Below are positions 56,722-64,000 of a DNA stretch of 64,000 nucleotides, piece after piece. Both the position numbers and the translations under genes were made by a program. The stretch spans positions 593,917,665-593,981,664 of the forward strand of contig NC_045427.1 of the NCBI RefSeq assembly GCF_902635505.1. Direction: 5' to 3'. Numbering within the stretch: position 1 is the stretch's first letter; each line of letters opens with the position of its first letter. The notes below the pieces were generated by a model. It was not told where the DNA came from, made no database searches, and saw nothing but the letters and a program-made list of their open reading frames with translations. The stretch comes from Sarcophilus harrisii (Eukaryota > Chordata > Mammalia > Dasyuromorphia > Dasyuridae).

Positions 56722-59700
56722 GTGAGTCCCTGTGTCTCTATGGGTTGGTAGTGAAGCTCAGGGTCCCCTAAGTGGTGACTGAAGAGAGGCAGCCAGGGAC
56801 CTGGCCAGGCCATTCCGGCATAAAGGAGCGATTTACTAAGTTGGAAGCTGTCCCTGACAGCCCACAGGGAAGAGGAGAGGAGGGTGGAAAAGGTAGAGAG
56901 GTGGTGGGCAGGGAGCAGGGGCAGGAATCTGGCCAGGAACCGCTTTAGAGTCCTGTGAGTGAGGGAAAGGTGAGGGATCTGGGAGTCTGGGTTCCCAGAG
57001 GACTGGAAATTGTGCCCTTTGCCATTTCATCCTGAGCTCCATCACTATCCTGAAGCAATAATCTCAAGTGTTCCCTCACTCCTTGGAGTCTTGATGACAT
57101 GGGCACTCGGGAAGGGGTTCTTCCCACCTGGGACACTGAGACCACCTGCCCTCCTTCCAGACTGGCCCCAGGACTGTGGTATGGCTCCACTCCATCATTC
57201 CAGCTCTGCTGAGAGGATCATCCAGGGCAGGGAGGCCATACCTCATTCATGGCCTTGGCAAGTATCCTTGCAGGTACAGTCTGTTCCTTGGGACACTCTG
57301 GTGCCAGGGAAGAGTTACAGGAACAGGGTACAAGGTGTTGGATAGGGTGCTTTCCCAGGGACTGCCCACAAGAAGGGCTTTGTTATGCTTTCCCAGTTTC
57401 CCCCAACCCTGGTCCACACCACTTCTATTCCTTCATTAATGAGCAATGTGTTGAGTTGGTCACTTGAAGGTGTGACCAGGCTACCTCCCTATCCTCACAG
57501 AAGCTGTATGGATACTTCGTGTCTTTTGTCTCCTTGACACAATAATGAACTTTAATTCTGTGAGATTAGATTCATAGTAAAAGTGTACAATTTTGGTATT
57601 TGGAAAAAGGAAGACTACTCAATTTCAACTACTGGGTATCTGTTGAAATCTCTTACTTGCCCAGTTTTTATGAGGACACTGATGACTTAATATAAACCAA
57701 GAAGAGGAAAATTCAAATTTACCTAAAAGAGGAAGGACACTATGCACTGCAAAGGAGCTCACTGCAGGCTTTCTTATCAAATAAAATTAAAAACTGAATT
57801 CAATTAAAAATAAAAACGAAGACTCATAAGTAGCATCAAGATTTGTTTTTTTGGAAAACCTGTATTTGGATAATTGAGGTATTACTATGTACCAGAGGTC
57901 ATAGAAAGTGAAATAGTGTGTTATGATAGAATTTGATGCACAACTATTCACATATATCCTCTTCAAATTTACTTAGAGTCCTTTTATTTTCTCCTTTCCT
58001 TCCCTCTTCCATTTTTTCCTTTCCTCATCCCTCTCCTCGGGTAGCTATCTTCTCTCCATAACACATACCTTCAAGTCCCTCTAAGACATTATTGACCAAG
58101 GGGAGGAAAGCTCTTTGACTCTTGACCCACAAAATATTTCATCACCCTAGGAAAAGTGTTTTATGCTGCCTCAAACATGTTGGGGCATCTTCTCTCCTCT
58201 CCTTACTTTCAGGCTCGAGTTCAAGGGAGCCACAGATTTGTTCATGTCTGTGGGGGGACCCTGATCCATCCCAGCTGGGTCCTTACTGCAGCTCACTGCT
58301 TTTCTGGGTAAGTGGGTGTTTCATGTGTGTGTGTGGGTGGGGAATGAGTAGGGAAAGAAGAAGAAATGAGTTCCCTAAACTGGGAGATTAGATTGAAGAA
58401 TATAAAGTCAACTCAGAAGCTTAGATATTATAGGATTTAAAGCCAGATAGGGTCTTAATAATCATCTAATCAGAACCATTAATTTTACCGAAAGTATATC
58501 TGAGTCCCACAGAAGGCTATACGACTTACTATGGTCACACAGCAAGAAGTTGCATAAGTAGGATCTCTAAACTTAGATCTCCTGACTGCAAAGGCAGTGC
58601 TTCCCTAGCAGGCTAGTAATGCATGATTAGAACCTTGGGAGTAAGGAGAGGTGTTCCTAGAACCCCTCTGAAGGGGTAAACTCTGTGGGGTTTTGTCCCT
58701 CCCAGGGGGTTTAAAAGAGGAATATGGAAAAGGTTAAAGCTTAACCAGAAGAATGTCTAATGTGGATTTTCTGGATCCCCCAGTCCTTAGGTTGGGGAGA
58801 TATTTAGGGAGAGAATGGTTCTTACCAGTACTCCTCACAAGTAAACTGCTGCTCACTATGTCCATAAAGCCAAATAAAGGGGTTTCTCTGGGCTCAAAAT
58901 GGGAGAATATCCAAATCTCCTTGGATCAGGCAGGGTGAAATGGATGAATCCTTTAGGAATTTGGAATTGGCATTCTTTCCCGACTTGGGGATTTCTTCTC
59001 TATTATCCCGAGACAGCCTCTCTTTGTCCTTGACCTTAGCCCTTACAGCTTTGTAACCTCTACTCCCCCTCTGTCTGACCCTGGGTCCTCACCCAATCCC
59101 AGGGCTGGTCATGGCCAAGGCTGATTTCATAACCCCATGTCAGGGGGAAGATGGATGATGTTGCCAACTGGCGCATTGTGCTGGGCAAACACCGGCTCAA
59201 CGAAACAGAGGCCACGCAGAAAGTGTACTACGTGAAACGGATATACCGGCACGAGCACTTCCACTATCCACACCTGGACCAGCTGAACAATGATATTGCT
59301 CTGGTCCGGCCTGTGCAGGACATCCCCAGCAGTCCCTATGTGCACTATGCCTGTCTACCTGCCTCCGGAGGCCAGGACCCCAGGCCTGGCCAGCTCTGCT
59401 GGGTCACTGGCTGGGGAGGGACCCAAGGTAATTACATTGGGAAAAGGAGATATCTCTCCTGAGCTATTACAATCAATCAAAAACATTGATTACATGCCTA
59501 CTATGTTCCAAGTCTGTGCTAAGTCCTTGGAATACAAGAAGTGAAAGCCCTCAAGGAGCTTACAATGGAAAGGGGGAGGCAACATGCAATATATATATAT
59601 ATATATATAATTACATATATGATAAATAGGAAATAATCTGCAAAGGGAATGCACTGGAATTAAGAGGAATTGGGGAAGGTTTCTTTTAGAAAATCAATTT

Positions 59701-61865
59701 TAGTTGTAAACTTAAAGAAACTAGGGAGGTTATTTGGGAACTTTGGTGTGACTTAAAGGAAGGTAAGGAGGTTAGTTGAGAATTTCAGTTGTGATTTAAA
59801 GGGAGCTAGTTGGGAATAGAGTAGGGAAAGCATTTCAGGTAAGGGAGTCAGGCAGAGAAAATGCCCCAAACCAGGAGATGGAGAATCTTGTTCTTAGAAC
59901 AGCCAAGAGATCATTGTTATTGTATTAAAGAATATCTGTCCAGAAGTAAGGTATAAATTGGTAGGTATAGATTGGAAAGGCAGGAGAAGGCTAGTTTAGG
60001 TTCTGAATGCTGAACAGAACATTTTCTATTTGTTCCTGGAGGCAACAGGAATCTATAGGAGTTTACTGAATAGGAAAGAGCAGAAGACATGATCAAAGGA
60101 AAATCACTTTGGTGGCTAAATGGGGAATGGATTGGAGAGGAGAAAGACTTGAGACAGGTAGACCCACCTGCAGGTTATTACTATAGTCCAGGTATGGCGT
60201 GATGAGGGCTTGTCCTAGGGTGGTAATGGTGCCAGAAGAAAGAAGAGATTTTGCAGAGGGGAAATCTACAGATCCAGACAACAGTTTGGGTGTTGGGAAT
60301 CTAGGAGGACCCCCTAGGTTGTGAGTCTCGGGGTCTAGGGGAATAGTGTTGTCCAATATTAGGGAAGGTTTAGGGGAAAAGATAAGGAGTTCTCTTTGAC
60401 TGAGTATACCAAGCATTATGTGTATGAATGTGAAATTGGAGGTGAGGAAAAAGATTGGGGCATGACAAATAGATTTGAGGATCATCAGTAGAGGGATGGT
60501 AATTAAATCTGTGGAAGTGGATTTTCCTGCCTCAACTCATCCCTGCCCATATCCTTCCATAAGCGGGCTAGTAAGCTCTTAGAACTTATTCTCAATCAAA
60601 AAAACCTTTCTAATGCTTGGCAATCTGTGGGATTCCCCTATGAATATCTGTCTGTTTCTGTCAGGTGGGGAGGAGAACTCGACTTTGTCTAATGTTCTGA
60701 ACCAAGCCCAGATGCCTATCATGGATTTCACTACTTGTCAACAGGAAAAAGTCTGGGGAGATAGAGTAAGCCCAACTATGTTATGTGTGGGCTTCCAAGA
60801 TCTCCAGGAGGCTCCTGCTGCATGCCAGGTGCGGAGGTAGCTTGAGAAGCAGAGACATCTTTTCAGACCTCATAGTGGTACCTGATTTCACTTCTTCCAA
60901 ATTCTGAGCATAGGGGAATAAATACTTGAAAGATGTCTCATTCTGCACTTACAGTCCAGCAACTCTCTAACAAGAACTAGGAGGCATTTTTTTCCCTCAA
61001 AGTGCTCTGAAATCATGAGCAGTCATATTAATCAGAGGTCTGATATTTTCCAGTATTGTTTACTTTATTGCGCTCATTATGAAAACATTCATCTGGTTCT
61101 GCTTACTTTATCACATCTTCTCTTTAAAAAATAAGATTCCGTATATCAAAATTCAGCCCACATCCAACTTTTCTGGGAACAAGTAGGTTCACTTATATTA
61201 TCATTGGGCTTTGCTTTAAGGTCTTCATGGAACCAGAATTTTTCCTAACGTTATGGGAAACAGAATGCTATCATGGGCCTTATTCTCTTGGCTTTCTGTG
61301 CACTTACCAACTCTTACATATTGGTAAAATTCAGGGATTATCACATAGTTACTCCATGATTTTGGGAAAAGAGAATCCTTGACAAGTCTTAAAAAAAGTT
61401 AAGCTTCATAAATGAGCTTGTAAATTTTCTTACCTAATCTCTTTTATTCCCTTGAAATTCAATGTCCTGTTTTCATCTTGTTAGGTGGGGTATAAAAGTG
61501 GTGAATATACTGGCTGATTTCTAGCTATATTGTGCTACCTTTACCCTATATTTCTAAGTTTTCCACCCCTTAAGAGATAGTCTTTATCCAAAAGAGACAG
61601 ACTTGAGATAATGCTTTGGATAGTGAGGTTTTTAATGGATCGATCAATACTCTCCTAATTGAACTCTCTCCTTGGTGTTTTGCAGGGAGACTCAGGGGGC
61701 CCTTTGCTTTGCCAGATGGGAAAGAATGAGTGGGAAGTCCACGGCATTGCCAGCTTTGGGCCTGTTGGCTGTAGGGCTGAGAACAAGCCCAGCGTCTTTA
61801 CCAGGACTGCTTCCTATAGGCCATGGATTGAGGCCACCAGAATCCGTGATTTTTTCTTCTACTGA
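56640..61865 (+). CDS. Secreted S1A serine protease, chymotrypsin C/elastase-like, six exons
   Basis: Join 56640-56721, 57161-57273, 58213-58307, 59144-59427, 60665-60828, 61686-61865: 305 aa in one frame with GT-AG at every intron. Residues 1-18 are a signal peptide ([15 protein letters not shown]). A propeptide with DCG (Cys33) ends at Arg46, and the mature chain starts IIQGREA. The catalytic triad is His93 (LTAAHC), Asp147 (NNDIAL) and Ser249 (GDSGGP). Ten cysteines fit five chymotrypsin-type disulfides, including Cys33 with Cys167. N-glycosylation sites are at Asn116 and Asn196. [11 protein letters not shown], the WG..V..TMLC block and [10 protein letters not shown]...KPSVFTR resemble CTRC/CELA enzymes. 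The specificity positions are Ala189, Ala190, Gly216 and Ser226 (residues 243, 244, 271, 282), an unusual set. It most likely cleaves secreted or dietary proteins outside the cell. I cannot name the orthologue. A short tail, RIRDFFFY, follows the usual end. Confidence 0.88.
57161..57273 (+). other. Protease exon 2: propeptide and mature N-terminus
   Basis: Acceptor ctccttccag|AC; encodes the propeptide cysteine and [19 protein letters not shown]. Donor CAG|GTACAG in phase 0. An intron directly after SLQ is also found in elastase genes. Confidence 0.88.
58213..58307 (+). other. Protease exon 3: catalytic histidine
   Basis: Acceptor ttactttcag|GC; encodes [19 protein letters not shown]. Donor TCTGG|GTAAGT, phase 2. 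Confidence 0.92.
58430..58620 (+). mobile_element. MIR-type SINE in protease intron 3
   Basis: 'ttaataatcatctaatcaga' and 'atggtcacacagcaagaagt' mark the MIR body. Confidence 0.6.
59144..59427 (+). other. Protease exon 4: catalytic aspartate
   Basis: Acceptor ccccatgtcag|GG; encodes the calcium-loop region, NNDIALVRP and [10 protein letters not shown]. Donor CAAG|GTAATT, phase 1. At 284 nt it covers what is split between two exons in elastase genes (from family knowledge). Confidence 0.92.
59485..60490 (-). mobile_element. L2 LINE in protease intron 4 (antisense)
   Basis: It opens 'cattgattacatgcctacta', continues 'tatagtccaggtatggcgtg' and 'gtgatgagggcttgtcctag', and ends in the antisense L2 coding part. 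Same order as the copy at 32470-33395. An (AT)n run is at 59588-59609. Confidence 0.75.
60665..60828 (+). other. Protease exon 5: S1 pocket base
   Basis: Acceptor tgtttctgtcag|GT; encodes the second glycosylation site, [14 protein letters not shown] and APAACQ. Donor CCAG|GTGCGG, phase 0, just before GDSGG as in most S1A genes. Confidence 0.9.
61686..61865 (+). other. Protease exon 6: catalytic serine and C-terminus
   Basis: Acceptor ggtgttttgcag|GG; encodes [26 protein letters not shown] and the stop TGA at 61863-61865. Intron 5 (60829-61685) contains nothing I can assign. Confidence 0.92.
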
Positions 61866-61905
61866 ATTTGAAAGGGATAGTATACAGATATTCAGGCTTC
61901 CTCCT

Positions 61906-62580
61906 TGTCAAATAAGATCAACTCAGGAAATAAGATAAAAGATTTTATTAGTACACCAAAGCAGCTTGCAGTTAGAGTAAGGCTTGCCTGGAATTCAACC
62001 TACGTTCTGCTTTTATAGATGAGAGTCACCAACTTGCACTTAAGGGCAAGATAATCCCAGTTAGTCCATATTTTATGAGGAGGTGGGATTAGTGCCATGT
62101 CACAGACAGATGAGATTAGTACACATGAGCTCCTTCATTTTAGGCTGGCTAGCTGCCTTAGATTCAAGGTCTAAAGGCAGTGAGGTCACTCAGACTGACC
62201 ACAATAATCCTCCCTTTGGTGCTAACCATACTCATAGTATAACACAATAGTCAGACCTGTATGACTTGTCTTTACTCAACTGCATCATCCTAATTTCTGC
62301 TGCTTGCAATTTGGGGAATCAGTTCTTTGCACCAAGGGAAGCATTATAAACACAAGCAACACATAATCTTTATGAGGATATACAAGAGAAAACCTGCAAA
62401 GAGATATTTCCATCATGAGACATTTGGGAGCCAAGAGGTTAACCATTTCCATGGGGACCAGGATTCTTTTCCATCCTTCTAGAATTTGTTCCAGCATTCC
62501 AAACTCAATCCATGTGAGTATGGATGTCCTTGATGTTGTCAGGTACCTGGTGCACCTATGACCTGACCTGTGAGGGTATA
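61906..62580 (-). mobile_element. 3' end of an endogenous retrovirus: env tail remnant, polypurine tract, LTR
   Basis: On the minus strand a remnant resembling the membrane-anchor end of Env (about 62560-62290) is followed by a purine tract (AAAGGGAGG, about 62217-62209). An LTR then runs from TGTGGTCAG at 62203 to TTTGACA at 61906, with an AATAAA signal near 61945. The LTR could end as late as 61869. It is a broken old copy. Class is uncertain, and whether the sequence right of 62625 belongs to it is not resolved. Confidence 0.55.
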
Positions 62581-62584
62581 CACC

Positions 62585-62594
62585 CCTGCCCCCC

Positions 62595-62624
<30 letters not shown>
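62585..62624. repeat. Poly-C homopolymer
   Basis: Nearly uninterrupted C run of about 40 bases with one early G. Length may be affected by sequencing or assembly. Confidence 0.9.
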
Positions 62625-62625
<1 letters not shown>

Positions 62626-62639
62626 TGCTGGGAGGAAAT

Positions 62640-62977
62640 CTAGAGTCGGCCTGTTTTGTAAGATCACTGTTTCAAGTACATGGACCTCAGTAGTCCTTCA
62701 CTGCACTTAATGGTTTCATTAACAAATACTTGCAAAATTTTATTTATTTTATTTGGGAGCACCAGACTGTGTCTAGTTCCCTACATGGCTAATAGGATGA
62801 AAAGGAGCATTCAGTCTCACTCACTAAAGGGGGAGTATATACAATATATTTCATTAAAGGGGGAAGTACAGTAGAAACCTGAACATGCTTGCTTCACAAG
62901 TGTGTATTAGGAGGCATTAGGTAGACCAAAGATCAACAGCACCAGCCTCACACCATACCTGCCCATTCAATTTGTGT

Positions 62978-63008
<31 letters not shown>

Positions 63009-63680
63009 AAAATATATAAAATAGTCCATTTGCTATTCTATTTACTAACCTTGTGTCCTGTTTCGCTCATAGCACAAAACTGGTGGTCTGACAATGTTTC
63101 AAGTTCAAAGTGGGTGAGAATTGTGAAATGTTAATGATTTTTAATCAATTAAAAGTGAATGAGTAGAAAGACTCATTCTCCCAGCCTGTTATCAATACAA
63201 TTTGATTTGTTTTATATCTATATTAGACTGATTGCAAAATAATAATCACACAAGTCTTGGATCCACGAGGGGCATCTCTTTTCCCAAGGACAAGGGGCAT
63301 GCAAACATGTCCAGCAGTTGGTCAAGCTAAAGGCATGGCTGGCAAGTTGGATCAGATGCATATAAGTACTGGGCTCTTCTGTTTCTTTAATCCCAAGAGG
63401 GCAGAAGAGAGAATAAAGTGCAAATAACAAATGCATGGTACATAAATATATGTGTATATGTACATATATATGATGAATGTGTGTGTGTGCTCATGTGTGC
63501 GTGTGTATTATATGTGAGGAAATTATCAGGGTCAAAGAAGTGACCAAAGACCATCGATTAGTATTGGGATCTCATTCCCTATGGACTACAGATATATTTT
63601 GGGGTGTGGAGACCAAATGAGCCACTGGGTAGATTTCCCAAATCCATCCAGATTCTACCAAGATTACCTAGGAAATGACC
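62640..63680. other. Unassigned, possibly retroviral-element interior
   Basis: No coding motif is readable. A (CA)n run lies at 62980-63005 and a TG/TATG-rich run at 63440-63512. Two short similar blocks, 'attgggatctcattccct' (63563) and 'attaggatccaatccct' (63831), hint at internal duplication. Confidence 0.35.
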
Positions 63681-64000
63681 TGGATACATCATTCTCAGGT
63701 GAAACCTGTCATGACTGACCTTAGCCCAGCAGAGGAAGCAACCCCTGATCAGCCCATGCACTCAGTTAAGCTAAGAAAGGATCCCAATACCAATCAATGC
63801 TTTTTGGCCACTTTTTTTGACCCTAATATAATTAGGATCCAATCCCTCATGGATATTTTATATGTGTATGTACACACACAATATGTGTGTGTATTATTGC
63901 TCTTTTCTCAACTTAATTGGGTCCAGGGGCTAATCAGGGTTGCTTCCTCTGCTGGGCTGAAATCAATCACGGCAGGATTGTCTTGGGGTGATGTATCCAG
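63680..64000. repeat. Inverted repeat at the right window edge
   Basis: Left arm 63680-63778 and right arm 63904-64000 are reverse complements with roughly 80% identity by eye. The best blocks are 'ctggatacatcattctc' with 'ggggtgatgtatccag', and 'cccagcagaggaagcaaccc' with 'ggttgcttcctctgctggg'. The loop is 125 bp. The right arm runs off the window, so the true arms may be longer. Confidence 0.75.

Noticed and set aside
56640-61865. Tryptase/prostasin-type assignment for the protease
   Set aside because: The intron after SLQ and the C-terminal block ([17 protein letters not shown]) fit chymotrypsin C/elastase better, and Asp189 is absent.

Overview
The window looks like nuclear DNA from a marsupial. 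L1 LINEs of marsupial type occur in every state of decay. L2 and CR1/L3 LINEs, MIR-type SINEs and tRNA-derived marsupial SINEs are dense. The one intact large coding exon is a divergent but clear orthologue of mammalian GPRIN2. I cannot name the species from the sequence. There are no bacterial-style operons and no CRISPR arrays.

Layout. 1-13.2 kb is a pile of LINEs: an internally deleted L1 (-), an L1 3' end (+), an older L1 (-), then one old CR1/L3 LINE (+) broken by a HAL1-like half-L1, an L1 3' end (+) and an L1 3' end (-). 13.4-17.6 kb holds more LINE pieces, including a long L2 with a recognisable reverse transcriptase. 17.9-19.5 kb is a CpG island with a likely non-coding first exon ending in a good splice donor at 18881/18882. 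The island is flanked by two inverted ~0.65-0.68 kb arms (15637-16317 and 19573-20224). 20-41 kb would be the repeat-filled first intron of GPRIN2. It contains a solo LTR, a second inverted LTR fragment, several L2 and L1 copies and two long CT-rich microsatellites.

41.2-42.9 kb is the single coding exon of GPRIN2 (538 aa, + strand), a regulator of neurite growth that binds activated G-alpha i/o/z. Its 3' flank carries a badly decayed ~24-bp minisatellite (44.9-45.7 kb). 46-56 kb is intergenic: old repeats, plus a solo LTR with a perfect 6-bp target duplication inside an L1 tail.

56.6-61.9 kb is a second gene on the + strand. It is a six-exon secreted chymotrypsin-fold serine protease of 305 aa, closest in visible motifs to the chymotrypsin C/elastase group. 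All six exons splice in frame, the catalytic triad is present and the ten cysteines can form the five expected disulfides, so it looks functional. A TATA box lies 49 bp before its ATG. An old retrovirus 3' end lies antisense no more than 41 bp after its stop codon. The window ends in unresolved repeat-like sequence with an inverted repeat at 63680-64000.

The two genes show no functional link. The protease, the inverted arms round the CpG island and the decayed minisatellite are the features I would examine first. Repeat names come from reading the sequence by eye, and boundaries are approximate unless a target-site duplication is given.
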